A stretch of 32,048 nt of DNA, taken from Pseudomonadota bacterium. GTDB lineage: Bacteria > Pseudomonadota > Gammaproteobacteria > PS1 > Pseudothioglobaceae. The notes under the pieces are model-generated. The model searched no databases, had not been told where the DNA came from, and saw only the letters and a list, made by a program, of their open reading frames with translations. Each line of letters starts with the position of its first letter. Position 1 is the first letter of the stretch. The stretch lies in the NCBI GenBank assembly GCA_022600805.1, contig JAHZJR010000131.1:1-32048 (forward strand), written 5' to 3'. Made by a program: the position numbers and the translations under genes. This document shows, in pieces, positions 5,316 through 13,075 of the stretch.

Positions 5316-7446
5316 GCTAGAATTAGTTACACAAGAATTGAACAAGATGAATGTATTTGATGTACATAAAAACAAAACAGCAGAGCAAATGAGTGAGATT
5401 TTAGGAGAAGACATTCCTTTTCCAATGAGTCTAACTATTGCTAATTACACTATGGCTACATTCTCAGGACATTTTCATCTAAAGATTAAACTAGCAGAAG
5501 ATAACCTAATACCATGTAATGTAATTGCATTCGTATTAGCTAAGTCAGGTGCTAAGAAGACATCATCTATGTTGAAGCTTGAGAAAGCTCTTAAAGAGGG
5601 CTACAATGTAATCCAGAGATATAGATATCAGAAAGCTGAACAATTAGCAGAAGAGACTGAAACTGATGTTAAACATCCAGCTCCTTTAAGTAATGCTTTA
5701 GCAACAGAAGCAGGTATGATTCAGAGATTGAATGATTTTGCAAGAGAAGGAATTGGTTTACCCAGTTTATATGTAGATGAGATTTCAACAGAGTTAGCTT
5801 CAAATGCAGATATGATTCCTAATATTAAATTAGTTGCACAACTATTTGATGTAGGAGATATGAAGAGTAAACCATTAAAAGACAGAGCACAACAAAGTGA
5901 AGAAGTTCATGGAATGGGTATGTCAGCATTATTTATTGGTTCAGAACATGGTATCTTAGAAGATGAATCTGTACAAAAGAAATTTGAAACAGAATTCATG
6001 TCTAAGTTAGCAAGAAGAAGCTATTTTGTATATCCAGATTTTATTGATGAAGAAGAAGAGATTAACTCTATTGATGATTTAATTAACTCTATTGATAGTG
6101 GAGAAGAGAAATCAAGAGAGATTTTAAAGGAAGTATCACTAAGAAGTCGAGAATTGGCTTCTAAGGCTATTGAAACAGATTATATGAACATTGAGCTGGA
6201 TGATGATGCTAGTAGGCTCTATAAGCTTTATAAGGTCTATTGTGAAGAATCAAGTAAATTAGATACTGAATATGAAGCAGTACAATTAGAACATCAACAT
6301 AGACACTGGAAAGCATTTAAGTTAGCTGGTGTGTATGCATTCTTTAATGGGAACAGTGAAGTCACTGAGCAAGACTTAAAAGAAGCTATTTATGTATCAG
6401 AACTTAATGGTTCAGATTTAACTAAATTCATGTATAAAGCTAATAGACAAAAGTATGAAATTCTATTAGACCATTACTTAGAAGGTGGACAGATTTTATC
6501 TGCTCATCAAATGGTTAAGAAGAAATGGATACAAAAAACAGGAGCACCTCTAAAGAGTATTGTTGAGTTAGCTAATTCAAAGCTAGGTTCCAAGGGAATG
6601 CTTGAGATTACAGAAAATAATACAGTAGAGTTTAAGTCATTTGAAACAACAGAAGGTTTAGGAACTTCTTATATCATGGTTGAAGGAACTAAAGAAGAGA
6701 GACAAGCAAGAACAGCAGTTGGATATATTTATAAGAAGACTACATTTGAAAAGATTGGTAATCTATTGAAGAATGATACTGCTTATTGTCCTTTTGAGTT
6801 CAAAGGTGGTATTAGAGGTAAAGACTATATCTTAGGTGGTGCAGACTACATTGTATTAGATGTGGATGATGATGGTATCACTGATGAAGAAGCTAGTGAT
6901 TTACTATGTGACTACAATCACATTATCGCTAGAACGAGTTCAAATACACCAGAGAAATTCAGAGTAATCATGCCTACTGATATTACAGTAGATATTGAAA
7001 ATGATAAATGGAAACCTTTTATGAAGAAAGTATCTGAACATCTGGGTATAAAAATTGATTTATTACCTAAGTCACAGATTTATTATGGATATAAGGGTAG
7101 AGAATTGATTATTAATTCAGATATGTATGATTTACCAGCAAGTGATTTAGTAAAGAATTTAGAAGCAGTTAGTCCTAAAGCCAAGAGATTGGTAGGAAAG
7201 GCTAAAGCTAATGCAATTGACGATTCATTTAATACATATAAATGGTTCTATGAAAATGAAGACAAAGGGTATCATAATACATTATGGTTGCTATCTGTTC
7301 AACTACATGATAATGGATTAGACTTTGAGCAAGCAGTAGAGATTATTAATGATGTAATTGATTATAGAACTAGAAAACCTAGAGCTGATTATCTAGAGTC
7401 ACTACATAAAAGAATGAGAGGTTATGATGGTTGGATGGACAAATGA
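5308..7446 (+). CDS. Helicase-primase-like replication protein (DUF3987-type ATPase plus AEP-like primase)
   Basis: AAGGAG ends one base before the ATG at 5302, which is too close. The in-frame TTG at 5308 has seven-base spacing and is preferred (712 residues). An N-terminal P-loop-like segment AKSGAKKTSS (about 78-87) and LYVDEIS (about 153) fit the DUF3987 helicase-like family. About 514-600 reads as an archaeo-eukaryotic-primase-like domain, with YIVLDVDDDG supplying the metal-binding acidic residues and FRVIMPTD as the second motif. The C-terminus resembles PriCT-type helical modules. It should unwind and prime at the replication fork. The ATPase-first, primase-last order is the reverse of most phage primase-helicases. 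It overlaps the GIY-YIG gene. Confidence 0.6.
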   Translation: MNKLELVTQELNKMNVFDVHKNKTAEQMSEILGEDIPFPMSLTIANYTMATFSGHFHLKIKLAEDNLIPCNVIAFVLAKSGAKKTSSMLKLEKALKEGYNVIQRYRYQKAEQLAEETETDVKHPAPLSNALATEAGMIQRLNDFAREGIGLPSLYVDEISTELASNADMIPNIKLVAQLFDVGDMKSKPLKDRAQQSEEVHGMGMSALFIGSEHGILEDESVQKKFETEFMSKLARRSYFVYPDFIDEEEEINSIDDLINSIDSGEEKSREILKEVSLRSRELASKAIETDYMNIELDDDASRLYKLYKVYCEESSKLDTEYEAVQLEHQHRHWKAFKLAGVYAFFNGNSEVTEQDLKEAIYVSELNGSDLTKFMYKANRQKYEILLDHYLEGGQILSAHQMVKKKWIQKTGAPLKSIVELANSKLGSKGMLEITENNTVEFKSFETTEGLGTSYIMVEGTKEERQARTAVGYIYKKTTFEKIGNLLKNDTAYCPFEFKGGIRGKDYILGGADYIVLDVDDDGITDEEASDLLCDYNHIIARTSSNTPEKFRVIMPTDITVDIENDKWKPFMKKVSEHLGIKIDLLPKSQIYYGYKGRELIINSDMYDLPASDLVKNLEAVSPKAKRLVGKAKANAIDDSFNTYKWFYENEDKGYHNTLWLLSVQLHDNGLDFEQAVEIINDVIDYRTRKPRADYLESLHKRMRGYDGWMDK

Positions 7447-7837
7447 AACAGGAATCAATGACTTCTCAGGATATGAAGGATTCACTTATAGAATTAACTA
7501 CACTGATGGAACAGTATATTTTGGGAAAAAAAACTTTATCATCAATCGTACTCTACCTCCTCTCAAAGGAAAAAAACGAAAGAGAAGAGTTGTTAAAGAG
7601 TCTAACTGGAGAAGTTATCAAGGTTCATCGGATTGGGGAACTTTTAAAACAGTACAGAAGAAAAGTATACTTAGAGTGTACAGAAGTAAAGGTGCACTTA
7701 CCTACGGTGAAGTCGAATTGCTTGTTCAAGAGAGAGTTTTGTTTAGAGCAGACTGTTTAAACAATAATATTAGTGGTAAATTTTACCCTAAGAATGTAGG
7801 TACTAGACCTATTAAATGGAGGACAAAATGTGTTTAG
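7427..7837 (+). CDS. GIY-YIG-type putative phage endonuclease
   Basis: The start is ATG 7427 (AGAGG five bases upstream) or 7424. The N-terminus GFTYRINYTDGTVYFGKKNF is a GIY-YIG core with YFG for YIG. It is followed by the basic LPPLKGKKRKRRVVKESNWRSYQGSS, a segment I know from T4-like phage putative endonucleases of this family. The C-terminus contains the expected GE..LLVQERVLF helix. The rival ORF at 7431-7760 is in a shadow frame. The gene overlaps the end of the helicase-primase gene and the start of the next gene, so it is inserted without disturbing the operon. It likely acts as a mobile or genome-trimming nuclease. Confidence 0.65.
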   Translation: MVGWTNETGINDFSGYEGFTYRINYTDGTVYFGKKNFIINRTLPPLKGKKRKRRVVKESNWRSYQGSSDWGTFKTVQKKSILRVYRSKGALTYGEVELLVQERVLFRADCLNNNISGKFYPKNVGTRPIKWRTKCV

Positions 7838-8385
7838 CATGTTTTAAAGAAGAAAAAATAACAATGACAGAGTTGTATGAAGTTGCTAATAAATTAGATG
7901 GATTGGCTTATATTGCAGGTGGGTTTTATAAAGACATGTTGAATGGTGTACAGCCTAAAGACATTGATGTGTTTTGTATAGCACCAGAAAACTATCAAGA
8001 TACAATAGATATACTAATAGAGTACACAGGATTAGAAGGTGAACAAAAACCAGTATCATACTCAATTGGTATTTTTGAAGTGATTAAACCAGTAGTAATT
8101 AAAGATAGAGCTTTATTCGGACAGCCTGAAGACATGGTAGAAACTTTTGATATAAATATAACAAGAGTTTGGATTGATTCATTCTATGGATTAATGTTTA
8201 TTGATGAAGAAGAAGAGATAGAAGAGCAAATAAAAAATAAAGAATTTAGAGCAACAATTTTTCTTGACGATGAAGAGAGAACAAGGGAGAGAATAGAAAG
8301 ATACAAGTCATATGGATACAATTGCATAAGAACAGAATATAGTTCTGCTCCAATGAGAGGTTCAAGTATGGTTGGTGGATATTAA
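7828..8385 (+). CDS. Nucleotidyltransferase-fold protein (185 aa)
   Basis: The track start at 7816 contains GGAGG, which is really the ribosome binding site for the ATG at 7828. YIAGGFYKDMLNG followed by KDIDVF (residues about 27-50) is the GG...DxD signature of the polymerase-beta-like nucleotidyltransferase superfamily. The C-terminal RERIERYKSYGYNCIR fits phage members of this group. Known relatives add nucleotides to RNA ends, small molecules or proteins; the substrate here is unknown. The stop overlaps the exonuclease start (TAATG). Confidence 0.6.
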   Translation: MCLACFKEEKITMTELYEVANKLDGLAYIAGGFYKDMLNGVQPKDIDVFCIAPENYQDTIDILIEYTGLEGEQKPVSYSIGIFEVIKPVVIKDRALFGQPEDMVETFDINITRVWIDSFYGLMFIDEEEEIEEQIKNKEFRATIFLDDEERTRERIERYKSYGYNCIRTEYSSAPMRGSSMVGGY

Positions 8386-9098
8386 TGACTTATAATTTAG
8401 TAATAGATGCAGATAGTATTTTGTATACTAGCTGTTACAGGAATCAAGATATTGAATTATTACATTGGTTTCCAGAGTTAGCTTATAAAGATTTTGTATC
8501 TACAGTAAGCAACATAGAATCCTCTTTGTATAAACAATTTGACTTACAGTCGGAAGATAAGATTGAAACAGAGATTATCTTCAGTCCAAAGAAAACATTT
8601 AGAAATGAACTCTCAGAAGCCTATAAAGCTAAGAGGAAACCAACAACGATAATTGGTATACCTGAACTAAAACAAATGGTTTCTATACGTCTAGGAATGA
8701 CTCAGGGAAATAATATCGAAGCTGATGACCTAGTGATAACTAGAGCTAAAGAAAAAGAAAATGTAGTAATTGCATGTATAGATAAAGATATCTTTACACA
8801 CACTCCTGTTCCTTGTTTCAATTACAAGAAGTGGGAATGGGTAGAAGTAATGGAAGATTCTCATATAGAAAGAGAATATTATAAACAAGCACTAATTGGT
8901 GATAGTACAGATGGAATATCTGGAGCTAAAGGAATTGGAGCTAAGAATAAAATATTTAAAGATGGAACAAAATACTGGAATTGGGATGAATATAAGACTT
9001 TTTTTGAAACAGATGAAGAAGCATTACTATCTATGAGACTTGTAAGAATGGACCAATATTCAACAAAGGAAGGATTACAATTATGGCAAAACCAGTAG
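8385..9098 (+). CDS. 5'-3' exonuclease / flap endonuclease (FEN family)
   Basis: Five acidic clusters of the FEN/T5 D15 family appear in order: LVIDADSIL (about 5-13), YKAKRKP in the helical arch, NIEADDLV (about 109-116), CIDKDI (about 130), and ALIGDSTDGISGAKGIGAK (about 168-186), the last matching GDxxDNIPGVxGIG. It should remove RNA primers and flaps during replication and degrade host DNA. At 237 residues it is near the short end of the family. The start overlaps the previous gene by one base, and the gene overlaps the ATPase downstream by 16 bases. Confidence 0.9.
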   Translation: MTYNLVIDADSILYTSCYRNQDIELLHWFPELAYKDFVSTVSNIESSLYKQFDLQSEDKIETEIIFSPKKTFRNELSEAYKAKRKPTTIIGIPELKQMVSIRLGMTQGNNIEADDLVITRAKEKENVVIACIDKDIFTHTPVPCFNYKKWEWVEVMEDSHIEREYYKQALIGDSTDGISGAKGIGAKNKIFKDGTKYWNWDEYKTFFETDEEALLSMRLVRMDQYSTKEGLQLWQNQ

Positions 9099-9742
9099 TA
9101 GGTGTAATTGGAGAGTCAGGAACAGGAAAGAGTTCAATGTTTGAAACTTTACCTAGTGACAGAACTATTCTAATTAACGCAGAATTAAAACCATTACCTA
9201 TCAAAAACTTTAGACAGTTTAAGAATGTAATGACAGACACATATAAGAAGATTACAACAGTAATTAAACAACTAGGAACAGATGATGGAGCAAAATACGA
9301 TTATGCAGTATTAGATAGCTTCACTTCTTTAACAGAGATTGTAAACAAATATGCTAGTACAGCATTTAATGGTTACGAAGTATGGGCTATGTACAATCAA
9401 ATGATTGTAGATGTAATCTGGGATTTAAAAAAGTTACCTCAACAAGTATTTATTATTGCATTACCAGAGCAAAAAGCAATGGAATTTGGTGAGACTAAAT
9501 CATATGCAAGAGTAAAAGGTAAAGAACTTAAATATGGTTACCTTGAGAAAGAATTAGCAGTTGTATTATTTACCAACCCAGTACATGATGATGAAACTGG
9601 TGAAATGTTAGATGTGCATATGCATTATAAAGCTAATAAATTCAACACAGCTAAATCTCCAAGAGGAATGTTTGATGGTGTACTAAAAAATGATGCATTA
9701 GATATTGCAAACAAAGTAGAAGCCTATTATGGCAGTGACTAA
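9083..9742 (+). CDS. RecA-fold ATPase, Sak4-like recombination/annealing protein
   Basis: Walker A GESGTGKSS at residues 9-17 and Walker B YAVLDSFTSL at about 73-82. The 219-residue length and the KSYARVKGKELKYGYLEKEL region are typical of the AAA_24/Sak4 group of phage ATPases. These assist single-strand annealing and recombination together with a dedicated SSB. Such an SSB-like gene lies four genes downstream, which supports the pairing. The ATG is preceded by GGAAGG at a rather long distance. The stop region overlaps the next ORF. Confidence 0.8.
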   Translation: MAKPVVGVIGESGTGKSSMFETLPSDRTILINAELKPLPIKNFRQFKNVMTDTYKKITTVIKQLGTDDGAKYDYAVLDSFTSLTEIVNKYASTAFNGYEVWAMYNQMIVDVIWDLKKLPQQVFIIALPEQKAMEFGETKSYARVKGKELKYGYLEKELAVVLFTNPVHDDETGEMLDVHMHYKANKFNTAKSPRGMFDGVLKNDALDIANKVEAYYGSD

Positions 9743-9959
9743 AGAGCAGTTACAAAAGGGTTTATTGAAACATTTTGGAACTAAAGATAGATTGGTAGAA
9801 TTTGCAGAAAACTGTAAATACTTAGGATTCCCAATTGGGGATAATATAGATAAAGTGGAAGCTGAAATAGCTCACTTTAATACTTTGATAACTTGGCAAG
9901 ACATAGGAGTTTTACCAAAGTTAATAGAGACAATGAAAAAACTTAAAGGGGAACAATAA
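9729..9959 (+). CDS. Hypothetical protein (76 aa) in recombination operon
   Basis: Overlaps the ATPase gene by 14 bases and the next gene by one (TAATG). The product is small and helical (TKEQLQKGLLKHFGTKDRLVE, WQDIGVLPKLIETMKKL). The position between the ATPase and the SSB-like gene suggests a role in DNA replication or recombination, but no motif is recognised. Confidence 0.65.
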   Translation: MAVTKEQLQKGLLKHFGTKDRLVEFAENCKYLGFPIGDNIDKVEAEIAHFNTLITWQDIGVLPKLIETMKKLKGEQ

Positions 9960-10150
9960 TGTTCGGTGGAAATTTAAAAACAGTATTAGCAAAAGTATCT
10001 AAATTCGTAGAAGAATTAGAGAATGGAATTGAAAAGAATAATGGTGTAGTGCTTGGTAAAAAAGATGAAATTCAAGTATTAGAAACAGAGATTGCATTAG
10101 TAAATGCAGAAACAGCAACAGCAAATAAACTGTTAGCAAAACTTAAGTAA
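9959..10150 (+). CDS. Hypothetical coiled-coil protein (63 aa)
   Basis: Starts at the TAATG overlap with GGGGAAC upstream. The product is almost entirely one heptad-like helix (VSKFVEELENGIEKN, IQVLETEIALVNAETATANKLLAKL), so a small coiled coil. It is followed after eleven bases by the SSB-like gene. Function unknown. Confidence 0.65.
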   Translation: MFGGNLKTVLAKVSKFVEELENGIEKNNGVVLGKKDEIQVLETEIALVNAETATANKLLAKLK

Positions 10151-10161
10151 GGAAAAAAGAA

Positions 10162-10782
10162 ATGGCAGATTTAGTATTTAATTTAGAAGAAGTAGAAGCA
10201 GTAGAGGAAGCACAAGAACGTTCGTTTGGACTAATTGACACAGGTGTATATAAGAATGCAGAGATTGTTCGTGCAGTGTTAGGTAAAACTAAAAAAGGTA
10301 ATAACATTCTTGATGTTACAGTAAAAACAGAAGATGGACATGAAGTTACAGTTTACCAAGCTTATTGTGTAGATACAAAATGGGCATCTGGAGCAGATAA
10401 CAAATACGGTTATGAAGCATGGTTACGTTTTGCTAAAGTAGTTGGAATCAAATCTTTCAATACTTTTCAAGAAGCAATCACTGATGCTGATGGAAAACCA
10501 ATCCTAAAGAAATCAGACCAAACACCAATTGTGTTTAATACACTAAAAGATTCAGTAGGTAAAAAGTGTGATGTAGCTATTCAGAAAGTATTTGGATATT
10601 ACAATAATGAAGTTACTGAAAAGAATGAAATCTATGATGTATATGCTGTAGGTTCTGAACGTTCAGATAAAGTAGCTTCTCGTCTAAAAGACAAAGAAGA
10701 TGCAGACTACAAACAAGCATTTGCAAATGGTGATACGAATGCACCAGAAGAAGTAGAAGAAGATGTAGGGAGTCTTATCTAA
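10162..10782 (+). CDS. Probable single-stranded DNA-binding protein (DUF669-like)
   Basis: 206 residues with a beta-rich core (GVYKNAEIVRAVLGKTKKGNNILDVTVKTEDG as an OB-fold-like hairpin) and an acidic tail ending EEVEEDVGSLI. Acidic C-termini are typical of phage SSBs that recruit replication partners. It lies downstream of the Sak4-like ATPase, a pairing seen in many phages. The AAGGAAAAAAGA leader gives a reasonable ribosome binding site. The fold is inferred, so the call is probable. Confidence 0.6.
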   Translation: MADLVFNLEEVEAVEEAQERSFGLIDTGVYKNAEIVRAVLGKTKKGNNILDVTVKTEDGHEVTVYQAYCVDTKWASGADNKYGYEAWLRFAKVVGIKSFNTFQEAITDADGKPILKKSDQTPIVFNTLKDSVGKKCDVAIQKVFGYYNNEVTEKNEIYDVYAVGSERSDKVASRLKDKEDADYKQAFANGDTNAPEEVEEDVGSLI

Positions 10783-11123
10783 TGAATGAAAATATCCAAC
10801 AAATTAATGAAGAAATTGAAACTTTAGAAAAAGCAATTGCAATCTCTAAAGCAATGCAACGTTTATCTGAATCAGATGATTTCAAATTAGTGTTCAAAGA
10901 TAACTTTATTAAAGCTTATCGTGATACTGCTGTTGTTAACATTGGTTTAGTTCGTGCAGATGCACAAGAAGGTATCAAAGTAGGTCTAATTGGTAGAGCA
11001 CATTTTGAAGCTTACTGTGAAGATTTAGTAGAACCATTGCCACAGCTAGAAGATGGTTTGAAAGAACTAAAAGAAGCTCTTGAAGAAGAAGAAAAATTAG
11101 AAGCAAGTCAGGATGAGGAGTAA
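10782..11123 (+). CDS. Hypothetical protein (113 aa)
   Basis: Coupled to the SSB-like gene by TAATG. The protein is helical: an N-terminal coiled coil (IQQINEEIETLEKAI), then FKLVFKDNFIKAYRDTAVVNIGLVRAD, then an acidic C-terminal helix. The central pattern resembles small phage proteins with a conserved F..vi.dgY.k.ea.rlv.l core found in head or replication regions. The role is not known. Confidence 0.65.
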   Translation: MNENIQQINEEIETLEKAIAISKAMQRLSESDDFKLVFKDNFIKAYRDTAVVNIGLVRADAQEGIKVGLIGRAHFEAYCEDLVEPLPQLEDGLKELKEALEEEEKLEASQDEE

Positions 11124-11126
11124 TCC

Positions 11127-11483
11127 TTGTCCTACAAATTAGAAGAGGAATTCTTTCCAGATGAAATGACAGAAGCAAATACAATACATTGCTTTGGGGA
11201 GAGTTTCTTCATAACGAAGAAAGACCCAGATGGCATTTCAAGAAAAAACTGGAATGTATATAACTGGGAGACAAGAAACCTTGTGATATGTAACACAAAC
11301 AAAGAGAGGGTTATTGGACTTACAGCAATATACTATGAAAGGATTGCAGACAAAGATAAGATTAGTGAACCACTGTTTTTCTCACCACCACAAATTGTGA
11401 AGAAAATAAAAGCAGAAGATGTTCAATCAACACACAATATAGGATGTGGAAGTCCAGATTGTGAATTTTGTAAAGGAAAGTAA
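11127..11483 (+). CDS. Hypothetical protein with Cys cluster (118 aa), TTG start
   Basis: GAGGAG six bases before TTG at 11127 supports this non-ATG start. The first part contains CFGESFFITKKDPDG and KNWNVYNWETRNLV, likely a small beta domain. The C-terminus CGSPDCEFCKGK gives a C-x4-C-x2-C arrangement that could bind zinc if a fourth ligand (nearby His or Cys) joins. The next gene starts directly after the stop. No family known to me. Confidence 0.65.
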   Translation: MSYKLEEEFFPDEMTEANTIHCFGESFFITKKDPDGISRKNWNVYNWETRNLVICNTNKERVIGLTAIYYERIADKDKISEPLFFSPPQIVKKIKAEDVQSTHNIGCGSPDCEFCKGK

Positions 11484-11948
11484 ATGGGAACAGCATTAGA
11501 AGAATTAGAGAGATTTCAGACAGACAGATTGCTACATAAGCAAGAATTTAATTTAGAAATAGCATCAATGAATATTCTAGAAGAATTACTAGAAGCTCAT
11601 GGAGTGCATGATAATAAGGAACGAATATTAGTAAGAGATATGTACTTGGAATTAATTAAAGTAGTGCACGAAACATATACTGATAAATTATACGGAAAAG
11701 ATATGAATGGTGTAGATTTCAACACACCAACAATAGGTAACCAAGTAGATGCATTTTGTGACATCCAAGTATTCGCTGGTGGAGAAGTGAATAAGCTAGG
11801 TTATTCAAATGAGAAGTGTTTAATTGAAGTTGGGAAAGAAATCAACAGTAGAGTAGGTGAGATTGTGGATGGTAAGTTTACAAAAGATAAATCTCCAGAA
11901 GCTATGAAGAACTGGTATAAAGCAGACTTTTCAAACTGTAAATTATAG
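11484..11948 (+). CDS. MazG-like (PRA-PH) nucleoside triphosphate pyrophosphohydrolase
   Basis: 154 residues with the all-alpha NTP pyrophosphatase pattern: EELLEA (about 32-37) as the first acidic metal-binding helix, and DAFCDIQVFAGGEVNKLGY (about 89-107) as the second. The tail EINSRVGEIVDGKFTKDKSPEA...WYKADFSNCKL is familiar from phage phosphoribosyl-ATP-pyrophosphohydrolase-like proteins. Members hydrolyse NTPs or dNTPs to NMPs and pyrophosphate, adjusting the nucleotide pool or countering (p)ppGpp. Immediately downstream of the Cys-cluster gene and close to RNR, it fits a nucleotide-metabolism module. Confidence 0.8.
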   Translation: MGTALEELERFQTDRLLHKQEFNLEIASMNILEELLEAHGVHDNKERILVRDMYLELIKVVHETYTDKLYGKDMNGVDFNTPTIGNQVDAFCDIQVFAGGEVNKLGYSNEKCLIEVGKEINSRVGEIVDGKFTKDKSPEAMKNWYKADFSNCKL

Positions 11949-11959
11949 GAAAGGCAAAA

Positions 11960-13075
11960 ATGGAAAATTGGGATGAAATCTTAATTGATTTAAAAACAAT
12001 GTCAGTAAGAGCAGTTGAACGAAAGTATGATTGTTATGATGGACAAGTAAGAAAAGCTTTAGTTAAAGCTGGACTAGACAACAATGGAAACATTAAAGAA
12101 GTAGTAAAAGAAGGTAAAGAACTGGTTAAAGGTGAATCTACTTTATATGATGAAGATGGAAACATTAAACTTAAATGGGTTAAAACTCATGTTAAGGAAC
12201 AGAGTGCATTAGAATCATTCTCAGAAGCATTAGAAGCATTAATTGATAATCCTAAGGTAATTAGTCCAGAAGAGATTAAAGAGCCTGTAGTGACCGATTA
12301 TGAGACGATGAGTGTATATACTATTGGTGATGCACATATTGGAATGTTAGCATGGGATAAAGAAACAGGTGAAGACCATGATTTAGAGATTGCTCAAAGA
12401 GATTTGTTAAGAGCAATGGATTTGCTAGTGGAACAATCTCATCCTAGTGAGAGAGCACTAATTGTAGATGTAGGTGATTGGTTTCACTCAGATAACATGA
12501 ACAATGTAACAGCACATTCAGGGAATTCTCTAGATGTAGATGGAAGATACCCCAAAGTATTAGAAATTGGATTGAGATTAGCTACTAAATTAATTGATAG
12601 AGCTTTACTGAAACATGAAAGAGTAGAATGGAGAAGTGCAATCGGAAATCACAATGAACATTCAGCTATTATGATGAGTGCATTCATTAAAGCATGGTAC
12701 AGAAATGAGCAGAGAGTTATCGTACATGATACACCTAATATGTTTTTCTATAGACCATTCGGTAAGAACTTAATTGGAATTACTCATGGACATACTTGCA
12801 AAGCAGAGAAACTAGGTGAAGTAATGAGTGTTGATTGTAAGGACCAATGGAGTGCTTCAGAGCATAGATATTGGTATACTGGACACATTCATCACCAGTC
12901 AGTAAAAGAGTTCTCTAACTGTGTTGTAGAGACGTTCAGAACACTTGCAGGTAAAGATGCTTGGCATTCAGCTAGTGGTTATCGTTCAAAGCAAGATATG
13001 AAGTGTATTACACTACATGAAGAATATGGTGAGATTAGTAGAAACACTGTTTCGTTAGGTATGATTCGTGGATAA
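11960..13075 (+). CDS. Calcineurin-like metallophosphoesterase
   Basis: All five metallophosphoesterase motifs are present in order: GDAHIG (about 123-128), GDWFH (about 172-176), GNHNEH (about 229-234), THGH (about 275-278) and GHIHHQ (about 307-312). These supply the Asp, His and Asn ligands of a dinuclear metal centre. The first 100 residues contain a short HTH-like part (SVRAVERKYDCYDGQVRKAL). This type is frequent in phage replication modules, and the substrate (phosphodiester, nucleic acid or nucleotide) is not established. A ribosome binding site AGGAAAGG precedes the start. The stop overlaps the RNR gene's GTG. Confidence 0.85.
   Translation: MENWDEILIDLKTMSVRAVERKYDCYDGQVRKALVKAGLDNNGNIKEVVKEGKELVKGESTLYDEDGNIKLKWVKTHVKEQSALESFSEALEALIDNPKVISPEEIKEPVVTDYETMSVYTIGDAHIGMLAWDKETGEDHDLEIAQRDLLRAMDLLVEQSHPSERALIVDVGDWFHSDNMNNVTAHSGNSLDVDGRYPKVLEIGLRLATKLIDRALLKHERVEWRSAIGNHNEHSAIMMSAFIKAWYRNEQRVIVHDTPNMFFYRPFGKNLIGITHGHTCKAEKLGEVMSVDCKDQWSASEHRYWYTGHIHHQSVKEFSNCVVETFRTLAGKDAWHSASGYRSKQDMKCITLHEEYGEISRNTVSLGMIRG

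Noticed and set aside
7431-7760. 109-aa ORF overlapping the GIY-YIG gene
   Set aside because: Different frame from the ORF with clear GIY-YIG family residues; no independent ribosome binding site or recognisable domain.
10238-10270. TTGACA followed by a TATA-like box inside the SSB-like gene
   Set aside because: Within coding sequence of a strong ORF, with poor spacing; expected by chance in AT-rich DNA.
11484-11948. MazZ of a 2-aminoadenine (Z) genome system
   Set aside because: The gene is MazG/PRA-PH-like, but no PurZ or DatZ gene is visible in the window, so there is no support for a modified-base genome.
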